A stretch of DNA of 64,000 nucleotides, taken from a bacterium. GTDB lineage: Bacteria > Bacillota > Clostridia > Lachnospirales > Lachnospiraceae. The DNA lies in NCBI GenBank assembly GCA_023666335.1, contig JAMPCE010000004.1, positions 1 to 64,000 of the forward strand, given 5' to 3'. Under the pieces are notes generated by a model. The model made no database searches. It saw nothing but the letters and a program-made list of their open reading frames with translations, and was not told the origin of the DNA. The translations under genes were made by a program, and so were the position numbers. Every line of letters begins with the position of its first letter. Position 1 is the first letter of the stretch. Positions 16,912-26,018 of the stretch are shown one piece after another.

Positions 16912-17805
16912 ATGACTATGGCAAAAGAACAAAAAAAAGAATATGAACAGGATCTTGTGGGAGACGGTATCAACTCGCTCCAAAAAGTCATAGATCCTCA
17001 TAAGAATGACTCGAACCGCCTCACAAAATATATCTTGATAGCTGTCTGCGCGTTGTTTCTGTTCGTCATGCTGGTGCTGCCTTTGATCGTGGTGGTCATA
17101 AATGCATTACGGAACGGTTGGACCGCCTATACAAAGGCTGTATTTGACGAATACACCATTAAAGCGCTGCAGCTCACGCTGCTTGCTACCGTGTGCGCCG
17201 TAGCCGTCAATACGATCTTCGGTGTCTTCGCCTCCTATCTGATATCCAAATTTTATTTTCGGGGACGGCAGCTTTTATCCGCATTGATCGATATCCCGTT
17301 TTCCATCTCACCGGTCATCGCGGGACTGATCTTTATCCTGACTTTCGGAAACGTTGGCTGGATGGGCGATTTTTTGAAAGCGCATAGCATCAAGATCGTC
17401 TTTGCCGTGCCGGGAATCATTCTTGCCACGATATTTGTCACATTCCCTTTTGTCTTTCGGGAACTGCTTCCGGTTCTCAATGCACAGGGAAAAGACGAGG
17501 AAGAGGCTGCGGCGCTGATGGGCGCGAAAGGATTTACCATTTTCCGCAGGATCACGTTTCCCCATATCAAATGGGCGCTGCTCTATGGTATCGTACTGTG
17601 TACCGCCCGCGCTATGGGAGAATTTGGCGCAGTATCCGTGATCTCCGGTCATTTAAGAGGCAAGACGAACACCCTGCCCCTGCATGTGGAGATTCTTTAT
17701 AATGAATTTAACACGACTGCCGCTTTTGCAGTCTCGTCGCTGTTGGTCCTGTTAGCGATCCTGATCCTGATCGCAAGAAATCTGATAGAGTGGAAAAGAA
17801 AGTGA
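16912..17805 (+). CDS. cysW: Sulfate ABC transporter permease CysW
   Basis: A 297-residue permease with a charged N-terminal tail of about 40 residues, then six TM segments. The EAA loop EEEAAALMGAKG and the downstream GEFGAVSVISGHLRGKTNTL are CysW hallmarks. I choose the ATG at 16912 because AAAGG then has a 7-8 nt spacing; the ATG at 16906 would be only 1 nt from it. It pairs with CysT and the ATPase at 17822. Confidence 0.93.
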   Translation: MTMAKEQKKEYEQDLVGDGINSLQKVIDPHKNDSNRLTKYILIAVCALFLFVMLVLPLIVVVINALRNGWTAYTKAVFDEYTIKALQLTLLATVCAVAVNTIFGVFASYLISKFYFRGRQLLSALIDIPFSISPVIAGLIFILTFGNVGWMGDFLKAHSIKIVFAVPGIILATIFVTFPFVFRELLPVLNAQGKDEEEAAALMGAKGFTIFRRITFPHIKWALLYGIVLCTARAMGEFGAVSVISGHLRGKTNTLPLHVEILYNEFNTTAAFAVSSLLVLLAILILIARNLIEWKRK

Positions 17806-17821
17806 AAGAGAGGACAATGAC

Positions 17822-18553
17822 ATGTATCTGGAAATGAAAAATATTTACAAGACTTTTGATGGGTTTCATGCCTCTAACGATGTGTCTTTCAGTATCGAAA
17901 AAGGCGACCTTGCCGCCTTGCTCGGTCCCAGCGGCAGCGGAAAGACCACTATCTTAAGAATGATAGCCGGGCTGGACACGCCGGATTCCGGAGATATCAT
18001 TATAAATAATACGAGAGTCAACACCCTGCCGGGAAGCAAACGCGGAATCGGCTTTGTGTTTCAAAATTACGCACTCTTCCGCTATATGACGGTCGCCGAC
18101 AACATTGCTTTCGGTCTGGAAGTGCAGAAGAAAAGTAAGGCCGAGATCAAAGAACGTGTAGAGGAACTTCTTGAGCTCATTTCCATGAAAGACTTGGGGA
18201 AACGCTATCCGCACCAACTTTCCGGCGGTCAGCGGCAGCGTGTGGCATTCGCCAGAGCGCTTGCTCCAAACCCGCTGCTTCTCCTTCTCGACGAACCTTT
18301 TGCCGCCATCGACGCGAAAGTACGGCGTGAACTGCGTACCTGGCTCAAAGAAATGATTGGCAGAGTCGGTATCACCAGCATTTTTGTGACACACGATCAG
18401 GAAGAGGCTATGGAAGTCGCCGATACCATCATCGTGACAAATCAGGGGCGTGTAGAGCAGATTGGAACGCCGGAAGAGATCTGCCTCCATCCCCAGACAG
18501 AATTTGTTGCCGATTTCATTGATTCCAAACGCTATCAAATGATGTTACAGTAG
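17822..18553 (+). CDS. cysA: Sulfate ABC transporter ATP-binding protein (short CysA)
   Basis: A 243-residue ABC ATPase with Walker A GPSGSGKT (35-42), Q-loop QNYALF, signature LSGGQRQR (133-140), Walker B LLLLDEP (153-159) and the switch histidine in FVTHDQEEAMEVAD. It energises sulfate uptake by CysT/CysW. Typical CysA proteins are near 350 residues; this one lacks the C-terminal TOBE-like domain, as is common in Firmicutes. Its last 9 nt overlap the 3' end of cysQ on the opposite strand, with no terminator between. Confidence 0.9.
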   Translation: MYLEMKNIYKTFDGFHASNDVSFSIEKGDLAALLGPSGSGKTTILRMIAGLDTPDSGDIIINNTRVNTLPGSKRGIGFVFQNYALFRYMTVADNIAFGLEVQKKSKAEIKERVEELLELISMKDLGKRYPHQLSGGQRQRVAFARALAPNPLLLLLDEPFAAIDAKVRRELRTWLKEMIGRVGITSIFVTHDQEEAMEVADTIIVTNQGRVEQIGTPEEICLHPQTEFVADFIDSKRYQMMLQ

Positions 18554-19324
18554 GTTTTCGATCCGATTCAAAATATAGAATCCTTTCGCATTCAGAGAGT
18601 CCTCCCGATTGTAGCGCATCGGCGTATCGTCCATCTGGCGGAAAATGCCTCCCGCCTCTTCTACGATGCACTGCATCGCGGCGGTGTCCCACTCCATCGT
18701 CGGATTATGCCGATAATAGATTTCCGCATCCCCTCTGGCAACCAGGCATCCTTTCAGGGAACTGCCGATTTTGACCAGATTTTGAAACTGATATTTTTGA
18801 ATGAGCTCTTCCATCTCCTTACAACCGTGTGAACTGCTCATTACCACCCGGAAATCTGATTTCTGCGTACAGTCAGACACATTCAGCCTGGTCACATTTC
18901 CCTCCGAATCCGCAAGGAACGCTCCGTCGTTTTGGCTGGCATAATATAATTCTCCCGTGACCGGCACATAGATTACGCCCATCACCGTCTCATGCTGATA
19001 AGACAATGCGATATTGACCGTAAACTGCCCGTTATGTTTCAGAAATTCTTTCGTCCCATCCAGCGGATCGACAACAAAGCAGAGATCATTATGCAGCCGT
19101 TCGCGGTTATCCTTTTCCTCCTCGGAAAGGATCGCATGATCCGGAAATGCTTTCCGCAGCATTTCCACAATGATCGCATTTGCTGCTTTATCGGCAATCG
19201 TAAGCGGAGAATTTCCCTCCTTATATTCTACCTGTAGATCCTCCTGCCCGTCATAGATCCTCAATATTTCGTGTCCCGCCTCTACAGCCGCTTTTTTTGC
19301 GACTTCCAATTCCTGATTCCACAT
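18545..19324 (-). CDS. cysQ: 3'(2'),5'-bisphosphate nucleotidase (PAP phosphatase)
   Basis: A 259-residue inositol-monophosphatase superfamily enzyme with the metal sites LSEEE (67-71), DPLDGTKEF (86-94) and a late WDTAA. In the CysQ family it hydrolyses PAP, the product released by every sulfotransferase turn, to AMP and phosphate. It is last in the leftward set cysD, cysNC, cysQ, downstream of three sulfotransferase genes, which fits removal of inhibitory PAP. A general inositol-phosphatase role is possible but the setting argues strongly for PAP. Confidence 0.92.
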   Translation of the reverse strand: MWNQELEVAKKAAVEAGHEILRIYDGQEDLQVEYKEGNSPLTIADKAANAIIVEMLRKAFPDHAILSEEEKDNRERLHNDLCFVVDPLDGTKEFLKHNGQFTVNIALSYQHETVMGVIYVPVTGELYYASQNDGAFLADSEGNVTRLNVSDCTQKSDFRVVMSSSHGCKEMEELIQKYQFQNLVKIGSSLKGCLVARGDAEIYYRHNPTMEWDTAAMQCIVEEAGGIFRQMDDTPMRYNREDSLNAKGFYILNRIENLL

Positions 19325-19350
19325 AATCGTTCCTCCACCGACGCTTCCTG

Positions 19351-21213
19351 TTATTTTGCCTGCGTCGGTTCGATTCTTTTCGTAATAATCCCAAGGATCT
19401 CATCCACGCACGCATCCACGCTTTTCCCACTGGTATCTATTGTGATATCCGGATGTTCCGGTTTCTCGTAGGGACTGTTGACTCCTGTAAAATTAGGAAT
19501 CTCACCGCTCCGCGCTTTCTGATACAATTTCTTGACATCGCGGCGCTCGCACTCTTCGATCGGCGTGCTCACATAAACTTCAATAAAGTTCTCTCCGCCG
19601 ATGATATCCCTTGCGCTTTCACGATCCGCCCGGTAGGGTGATATAAACGAGGTCAGTACGATCAGACCGGCATCATTCATGAGTTTTGCCACTTCCGATA
19701 TGCGTCGGATATTCTCGACACGATCCTTTTCCTTAAAACCCAGATCCTTGTTCAATCCCATACGGATATTATCTCCGTCCAGAAGCATCGTATATCTTCC
19801 CATCAGATTCAGACGCTTCTCCAACTCGTTGGCAAGCGTCGACTTTCCGGCGCCGGACAAGCCCGTAAACCATATCGTAACAGGCGTCTGCTCCATTCTT
19901 CCCGCACGATGCTGCCTTGTGATATCCAGCTCCTGCCAGACCAGATTATCTCCACGCCGCAGCGTATGCTCGATCACGCCGCAGGCGGACGTCATATTCG
20001 TCACACGGTCAATCAGCACAAAACTGCCCAGCATCCTATGATTCGTAAACTTGTCCAGCACACACTTTTCAGACAATACCACGTCGCAGTATGCCAGTTC
20101 ATTCTTGTAGATCTGCTCCGCCGGAAGATGCTCACCCGAGTTGACATCCACTTTATATTTAATGTTTAAGATCGTTGCCGGCAGCATCCTGGTACCCAGC
20201 TTGATATAAAAGTTCCTTCCCGCCATCAACTGTTCGTCATCCATCCATAACAACATTGCAGCAAACATGTTGCTGACCTTCAGTTTGGAATTTTCCGCCA
20301 GCACACATCCCCGTGAGATATCCACCTCGCGGTCAAGCTGTATCGTGACCGGCTGTCCGGCTTTTGCGTTTTGACTCTCCTGGTCAGTCACAAAAATAGC
20401 GCTTACTTTTGCCTTCTCACCACTCGGAAGAATGTCAATCTCATCTCCCACCCGGACGCTGCCCGACTCGATCTGTCCCTGAAATCCTCGGAATGTATGA
20501 TTCGGTCTGCATACCCGCTGTATCGGCATCACGAATCCCGCTTCCGCATCTTCCTCAGAAACGTCCACATTTTCCAGATACTCCAAAAGCGACTTTCCGC
20601 AATACTGCGGCGCCCTGTACCACGGCATCCGATCCGACAGTTTTGTGACATTATCCCCTTCAGTCGCAGATACCGGAATGATCTCCACATGATCGATCTT
20701 TAATTCAAAGCAGAGCTGCCGCAGCTCCCTCTCGATCCGTTCAAAGCGGTAACTTTCATAGTGGATCAGATCCATCTTATTCACCGCGAATACAAAGTGG
20801 CGAATCCCCATCAGCGCGCAGATGCGCGCATGGCGTCTGGTCTGGATCAGGATTCCCTGTGTAGCGTCTACCAGAATAACCGCCAGATCCGCAAAAGAAG
20901 CGCCTACCGCCATATTACGCGTATACTCTTCGTGTCCCGGCGTATCCGCCACAATAAAGCTCCTGTTATCCGTCGTAAAATAGCGGTAAGCCACATCGAT
21001 GGTGATACCCTGTTCCCGTTCCGCCATCAGACCATCCAACAGCAGGGAATAATCGATCATCCCCTCGCGGCTCCCCACCTTACTGTCCAGTTCCAGCGCC
21101 CGCTCCTGATCTGCATACAGAAGTTTCGCATCATACAGCATATGTCCAATCAGTGTTGATTTACCGTCATCCACGCTTCCGCAGGTGATAAATTTTAACA
21201 GACCTTTTCCCAT
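19351..21213 (-). CDS. cysNC: Bifunctional sulfate adenylyltransferase GTPase subunit and APS kinase (CysN-CysC)
   Basis: 620 residues. The N-terminal EF-Tu-like GTPase has GSVDDGKST (12-20), DTPGHEEYTRN (90-100) and a later NKMD, followed by beta-barrel domains to about 430. From about 440 an APS kinase follows with P-loop GLSGAGKST (451-459), DGDN and the family's FISPYRADR. With CysD it makes APS from ATP and sulfate, driven by GTP, and the kinase half phosphorylates APS to PAPS, the sulfate donor. It lies one base from the CysD gene. The CysNC fusion is well known; here it sits with sulfotransferases rather than sulfate-reduction genes. Confidence 0.95.
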   Translation of the reverse strand: MGKGLLKFITCGSVDDGKSTLIGHMLYDAKLLYADQERALELDSKVGSREGMIDYSLLLDGLMAEREQGITIDVAYRYFTTDNRSFIVADTPGHEEYTRNMAVGASFADLAVILVDATQGILIQTRRHARICALMGIRHFVFAVNKMDLIHYESYRFERIERELRQLCFELKIDHVEIIPVSATEGDNVTKLSDRMPWYRAPQYCGKSLLEYLENVDVSEEDAEAGFVMPIQRVCRPNHTFRGFQGQIESGSVRVGDEIDILPSGEKAKVSAIFVTDQESQNAKAGQPVTIQLDREVDISRGCVLAENSKLKVSNMFAAMLLWMDDEQLMAGRNFYIKLGTRMLPATILNIKYKVDVNSGEHLPAEQIYKNELAYCDVVLSEKCVLDKFTNHRMLGSFVLIDRVTNMTSACGVIEHTLRRGDNLVWQELDITRQHRAGRMEQTPVTIWFTGLSGAGKSTLANELEKRLNLMGRYTMLLDGDNIRMGLNKDLGFKEKDRVENIRRISEVAKLMNDAGLIVLTSFISPYRADRESARDIIGGENFIEVYVSTPIEECERRDVKKLYQKARSGEIPNFTGVNSPYEKPEHPDITIDTSGKSVDACVDEILGIITKRIEPTQAK

Positions 21214-21214
21214 C

Positions 21215-22114
21215 TTAGAAATACCCCTCTCTTTTGCGCCTTTCCATACTGCCCGCCGCCTCGTGATCGATCACGCGGCTTGTCCGCTCCGATGTAACGC
21301 TGCTCAGAGTCTCCTCTATAATGGCATCCAGCGTATCCGCCTGCGACTCCACGCCTCCGGTCAGAGGATAACAGCCAAGCGTACGGAAACGCACCATCTT
21401 ATGTTCCACCTTTTCACCCGGCAACAGCTTCATCCTGTCATCATCCACCATGATGATATTGCCGTCGCGATATACTACCGGACGCTCTTTTGCAAAATAA
21501 AGGGGTACAATCTCTATGTTCTCTCTGCGGATATACTGCCAGATATCTTTTTCTGTCCAATTGGAAAGCGGGAAGACCCGCATACTTTCGCCTTTTTTGA
21601 TTCTCGTATTATAGGCTTTCCACATTTCCGGCCGCTGATTTTTCGGATCCCACGCATGCTCCGGATTCCGAAAAGAAAAGATGCGCTCTTTCGCTCTGGA
21701 TTTTTCCTCGTCACGCCTGCCGCCGCCGAATGCAGCCGTAAACCCATACTTATTAAGCGCCTGCTTTAACGCCTGCGTCTTCATGATATCCGTGTATGCC
21801 GCGCCGTGATCGAAAGGGTTGATGCCCTGACGGACTCCCTCTTCATTGGTATAGACCAGCATCTCCAATCCGTACTTTTCGGCAGTCCGGTCGCGGAACG
21901 CTATCATTTCGTGAAATTTCCATGTGGTATCGATATGCAGAAACGGAAACGGCGGTTTCTCGGGATAAAAGGCTTTCATGGCAAGATGCAGCATGACGGA
22001 GCTGTCTTTCCCGATCGAATACATCATCACGGGTTTTTCGCACTCCGCCGCGACCTCGCGCATGATATAGATTGCCTCCGCTTCTAAGGCATCCAAATGA
22101 CTTAATTCGCTCAT
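21215..22114 (-). CDS. cysD: Sulfate adenylyltransferase subunit 2
   Basis: 299 residues from the ATG at 22114, chosen because GGAAGGAG lies 5 nt upstream and the protein then begins [15 protein letters not shown] like other CysD proteins. The PP-loop ATP pyrophosphatase motif SIGKDSSVM lies near residues 32-40, and [16 protein letters not shown] and GCYPLTG follow as in the family. It adenylylates sulfate to APS with CysN. It is the first of three genes for PAPS synthesis and PAP removal, directly downstream of the sulfotransferase trio. Confidence 0.95.
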   Translation of the reverse strand: MSELSHLDALEAEAIYIMREVAAECEKPVMMYSIGKDSSVMLHLAMKAFYPEKPPFPFLHIDTTWKFHEMIAFRDRTAEKYGLEMLVYTNEEGVRQGINPFDHGAAYTDIMKTQALKQALNKYGFTAAFGGGRRDEEKSRAKERIFSFRNPEHAWDPKNQRPEMWKAYNTRIKKGESMRVFPLSNWTEKDIWQYIRRENIEIVPLYFAKERPVVYRDGNIIMVDDDRMKLLPGEKVEHKMVRFRTLGCYPLTGGVESQADTLDAIIEETLSSVTSERTSRVIDHEAAGSMERRKREGYF

Positions 22115-22165
22115 ATTTTCTCCTTCCGATATCCGGCACGTCGCATTATTATTCACCGCCCGTTG

Positions 22166-23407
22166 TTAGTACCACACACCCTGTAAACTCCTGCCAATCA
22201 TACCCTCCAGATCATGGATGCTGTCCATATAATAATCCAGTAAATTCTGTCGGGTGGATTCAAGCATGGGTTCGTTATAATCAATCAAGGTAAACTCCTC
22301 AACCTGCGTACGGATTTCCTTTAATAATTCCAACGATTGAGTATCATTTTTCTGCGCCAGCTTATGGCGCAGCTGGTCTATACTTATATTAATTTCCAAT
22401 CCACTTGGATCCTTTGAAACTTTATTGCCTATATTTTCTCTTGGAAATTCCTGATAATCCAGTCTATCTTTGTCCGAAATTCCCAAAAAACTTTGTAAAT
22501 CATTCATATGAGTGTGCACATCCGCATATAGTTCTTCATTTACAATGATCTTAATCTGATCTGTGGGATAATACTCCAAAAATGTTTTAATATAGTCCGC
22601 ATACCGCTTCCTGAATCTAAATTTCATCGACCATTGTTCAAATAATTCGGGACACACATGATCAAAATCTCCCATCATTTCTGACTTTGGCGGTCTCGAT
22701 TCCAGCATAAATATCTGCTGACCTCTCATTGCCATTTTAAATCGAGAATACAGTGCGTTTACCGGATTTCTCACACAAAAAATGAGTTTCAGATCATCTC
22801 CGCAATAACGGTATATCTCTTCAGCACTGCTTCTGTAACCAGGATCAATATCTCCCACCAACTTTCCTTTCACATCCTCAGCCTTAAAATGATCCTTGAA
22901 AGCAGCATGAGTGGTTTCATTAATCGCATATCGCAAAAAATAAGTTTCCTTTACACGCGGCAAAAAAATCTTAGGATTTTGTTCTAATGCATACTGCAAG
23001 GAAGTAGTTCCACTCTTTCCAAATCCCGCACAAATAAAATCAATGTGCACTTTGGAACTGCTGGCAAAAACTCGCTCTCTTTCCTCTTCAAAAAGCAAAT
23101 CCACGATCTTATCTTCCGAGACATATGATAAAAGTTGATTCATTAACGTTTTCCTCGTAGTTCCAAATGCTACAAGCATAAATGTACAGTCCTCATATCC
23201 CTCCGGCATTTTATTCATCGGATAGATATGTCTCATATCATAAGAGTAATTATCAATTAAAAACTGCTCCTGTATACCATATTCCTCACTCAAAATATCC
23301 TTTACCATACCGGACAAATTACGAAGCGGTAAAATAACTATTTTCTTATTATCATTTTTCATAAAATATTTCTGCAAGTTTTTGCGGATAATTACCTTTT
23401 CGTTCAT
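22166..23407 (-). CDS. PAPS-dependent sulfotransferase, paralogue 1
   Basis: 413 residues. About 20-108 is a small Rossmann-like domain (KKIVILP, FGTTRKTL). The sulfotransferase domain starts near 120 with the 5'-phosphosulfate loop GFGKSGTTSL (128-137) and has the 3'-phosphate site CVRNPVNALYSRF (211-223). No signal peptide or TM helix is visible, so it should act in the cytoplasm on a nucleotide- or lipid-linked glycan. AGAAGGAG lies 6 nt before the ATG. It is the last of three tandem copies; its C-terminal segment (GMIGRSLQGVWY) is almost identical to that of copy 2, so the duplication looks recent. The acceptor sugar is unknown. Confidence 0.88.
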   Translation of the reverse strand: MNEKVIIRKNLQKYFMKNDNKKIVILPLRNLSGMVKDILSEEYGIQEQFLIDNYSYDMRHIYPMNKMPEGYEDCTFMLVAFGTTRKTLMNQLLSYVSEDKIVDLLFEEERERVFASSSKVHIDFICAGFGKSGTTSLQYALEQNPKIFLPRVKETYFLRYAINETTHAAFKDHFKAEDVKGKLVGDIDPGYRSSAEEIYRYCGDDLKLIFCVRNPVNALYSRFKMAMRGQQIFMLESRPPKSEMMGDFDHVCPELFEQWSMKFRFRKRYADYIKTFLEYYPTDQIKIIVNEELYADVHTHMNDLQSFLGISDKDRLDYQEFPRENIGNKVSKDPSGLEINISIDQLRHKLAQKNDTQSLELLKEIRTQVEEFTLIDYNEPMLESTRQNLLDYYMDSIHDLEGMIGRSLQGVWY

Positions 23408-23461
23408 ATCTTCTCCTTCTAAATATTCATCTGCACTGTAACCGTGCTATTCCATTTACTG

Positions 23462-24700
23462 TTAATACCACACGCCCTCCAGACTTCTGCCAATCATACC
23501 CTCCAGATCATGAATGCTATCCATGTAATAATCAAGTAAATTCCGGCGAGTGGATTCCAACATGGGTTCATTGTAATCAATCATGGTAAACTCTTCGACT
23601 TTTTCCCGAAGATCCAGTAATAAAGCAAGCGATTGAGTATCTCCCTTTTGAAGCAGCCTATTGTAAAGCTGCTTTAGACTCATATTGATCTCATAACTCG
23701 CCCGATCCTTAGATACTTTATTGCCCACGTTTTCTCTTGGAAATTCTTTATATTCCAATCTATTTTCCTTTGAAATTCCCAGAAAATCCTGTAAATCTTC
23801 CATCACCCCATATACATCTGCATACAACTCCTCAACAACAATTATTTTTATCTGCTCTATCGGATAATACTCCATAAATGTCCTGATTCGATTTGCATAC
23901 TGCTCTTTATATCTGCACTTCACTGCCCATCTGTCAAACATTTCGGGCGTTACCTGCTCAAACTCCTCCACAACTTCTGACTTTATAGGGCTTGACTCCA
24001 TCATTACCGTTTCTCGCCTCATGGCTATTTTAAAGTTCGAATATAAGGTGTTGACGGGATTTCTGACACAGAAAATAAGTTTCAAGTCCTTTCCAAAATA
24101 ACGATACACGTCTTCTGCGTTACAAATATAAGAAGGCTCGATATCTCCGACAAGTTTTCCTGCTGTATCCTCTACCTTATAATAACTCTTAAAAGATTCG
24201 TGCGCCATCTCATTAACCGAATACCTCAAAAACTGCGTCTCTTTCACTTGCGGCAGAAAAATTTTCGGATTTTGCGCCAAAGCATGGTGTAGAGAAGTTG
24301 TGCCGCATTTTGCAAAACCGGGACACAGAAAATCTATATGCACCTTTTGCTCACTTGCAAAAATCCTCTCTCGCTCCTCATCGAAAAGGAGATCGACAAT
24401 ATGGTCTTCCGGAACATATTCTGATAATTTTTCTCTCAACGCTTTCTTTGTACTGCCAAATGCCGCCAGCATATATGTGCATTCCTTATAGCCATCCGGC
24501 ATCCGATCAATCGGATAAATATGCTTCATATCGTACGCATAATTATCTACCAAAAACTGCTCCTGTATATTATATTTTTCGCTCAAAATATCTCTTACCA
24601 TTCCAGATAAATTACGAATCGGTAAAATAACTATTTTCTTATTGTCATTCTTCATAAAATATTGCTGTATATTTTTGCTGATGATTTCCCTCTCATTCAC
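23462..24700 (-). CDS. PAPS-dependent sulfotransferase, paralogue 2
   Basis: 412 residues with the same plan as its neighbours: N-terminal Rossmann-like domain (KKIVILPIRN), 5'-phosphosulfate loop GFAKCGTTSL (about 128-137) and 3'-phosphate site CVRNPVNTLYSNF (about 211-223). It matches copy 1 closely along its length but differs in the variable stretch after the 3'-site (about 225-260), where acceptor specificity often lies. GGGAG is 10 nt upstream of the ATG. Three copies suggest three sulfation positions or acceptors. Confidence 0.88.
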   Translation of the reverse strand: MNEREIISKNIQQYFMKNDNKKIVILPIRNLSGMVRDILSEKYNIQEQFLVDNYAYDMKHIYPIDRMPDGYKECTYMLAAFGSTKKALREKLSEYVPEDHIVDLLFDEERERIFASEQKVHIDFLCPGFAKCGTTSLHHALAQNPKIFLPQVKETQFLRYSVNEMAHESFKSYYKVEDTAGKLVGDIEPSYICNAEDVYRYFGKDLKLIFCVRNPVNTLYSNFKIAMRRETVMMESSPIKSEVVEEFEQVTPEMFDRWAVKCRYKEQYANRIRTFMEYYPIEQIKIIVVEELYADVYGVMEDLQDFLGISKENRLEYKEFPRENVGNKVSKDRASYEINMSLKQLYNRLLQKGDTQSLALLLDLREKVEEFTMIDYNEPMLESTRRNLLDYYMDSIHDLEGMIGRSLEGVWY

Positions 24701-24755
24701 GTCTTAATCTCCCACTATTTTCATTATTCGCTCCTATAACAACTAATCAAGACTA

Positions 24756-25994
24756 CTAATACCAAACAGTTTTCAAACTTCTCCCCATAATCTCCTCCAG
24801 TTTACGAATATCATCCATATAGTAATCCATCAGCTTTTTGCGGGTGGACGCTAACATTGGCTCCTGATACTCTATCATGGTAAGATCTTCTATTTTTTTT
24901 GAGACATCCGTAAATAACTCAAGCGCCTGAGAATTTCCCATCTGCATCAATGTCAGACGAAGTTGATACAATTCCCTGTTGATTTCCAAACTTTGCTTAT
25001 CCCTGACTACCCTGTCTCCGATATTCTGCTGAGGAAATTTATTGTAGTGCCGCCTTTCTTTCTCTGAAAGTCCCAAAAAATCTTGCAGTTCATTCATAAC
25101 CCCGTCTGTATCCGCATATAATTCTTCACTGACAATTATCTTAATCTGCTCGCCGGAATAGTGCTCTAAATAATCCATAATACAATCCACATATCGTCCT
25201 TTTTCCCGATAGCGATCCGCCCACTGGTCAAACATCTCAGCACACACGCGTCCATATTGTTCCAACAATGCAGATTCTACCAATTCCGGTCCAAACATAC
25301 TGACATTATTCCGCATCGCCATCCTAAAATAGGAATACAACATATCAGCAGGATTTCTGACACAGAAAATGATTTTCAGGTCACTTCCGAAATAACGATA
25401 TACTTCCTCTGCACAGCTCTTATAGGAAGGTTCAATCCCTCCTACCAATTTCCCCTTAATCTCTTTCTCTCCATAATGGTTCTTAAAAGCCTCATGAGTC
25501 GCTTCATTCACTGAAAATCTCAGAAACGACGTTTCCTTTATCTCCGGCAGAAAAAACCTAGGATTCTGTGTCAACGCATAATGCAACGATGTAGTGCCGC
25601 ACTTGGCAAATCCCGTACACAAAAAATCAAAATGAACTTTAGAATTACTCTGGAATACCGCTTCCCGTTCCTCATCGTAAAGAAGATCCACAATCCTTTC
25701 TTCTGATACATATTGTAAGAGCATTTTGCGCAATGTCTTGCGAACGCCTCCATATGCAGTAAGAAAAAATGTACATTCTTCATATCCTTCCGGCATTCTA
25801 TCGACCGGATAAATATGCTTCAAATCATAGGCATAACTGTCTATCATAAATTGTTCCTGTATGCCATATTCTGTCTGCAAAATCTCCCGCGCCGTATTCG
25901 CAAAATCCCAAAACGGTAAAATGACAATTTTTTCATTTTCATTTTCTTTAAAATATTTCCGTATATTTTTGGCAATCAGTTCTTTTTCACTCAT
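24756..25994 (-). CDS. PAPS-dependent sulfotransferase, paralogue 3
   Basis: 412 residues from the second ATG (25994), which gives AAGGAG a 5-nt spacing and the same N-terminus as the other two copies. It has an N-terminal Rossmann-like domain (EKIVILPFWD), GFAKCGTTSL at about 128-137 and CVRNPADMLYSYF at about 211-223. It is the most divergent of the three and the first in transcription order. Downstream lie copies 2 and 1, then cysD, cysNC and cysQ, so donor synthesis and transfer are encoded in a single direction. Confidence 0.88.
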   Translation of the reverse strand: MSEKELIAKNIRKYFKENENEKIVILPFWDFANTAREILQTEYGIQEQFMIDSYAYDLKHIYPVDRMPEGYEECTFFLTAYGGVRKTLRKMLLQYVSEERIVDLLYDEEREAVFQSNSKVHFDFLCTGFAKCGTTSLHYALTQNPRFFLPEIKETSFLRFSVNEATHEAFKNHYGEKEIKGKLVGGIEPSYKSCAEEVYRYFGSDLKIIFCVRNPADMLYSYFRMAMRNNVSMFGPELVESALLEQYGRVCAEMFDQWADRYREKGRYVDCIMDYLEHYSGEQIKIIVSEELYADTDGVMNELQDFLGLSEKERRHYNKFPQQNIGDRVVRDKQSLEINRELYQLRLTLMQMGNSQALELFTDVSKKIEDLTMIEYQEPMLASTRKKLMDYYMDDIRKLEEIMGRSLKTVWY

Positions 25995-26018
25995 CATCTC
26001 TCCTTGCGGCAGACCACT

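Noticed and set aside
14908..18553. Molybdate or tungstate transporter
   Set aside because: The binding protein has the sulfate signature SYDPTREL, and two distinct permeases plus adjacent PAPS genes fit sulfate.
24893..24900. T8 run in a sulfotransferase (and T8 at 58964-58971 in a GT4) as phase-variation tracts
   Set aside because: A/T runs of this length are common by chance in such DNA, both genes are in frame, and there is no broken counterpart.
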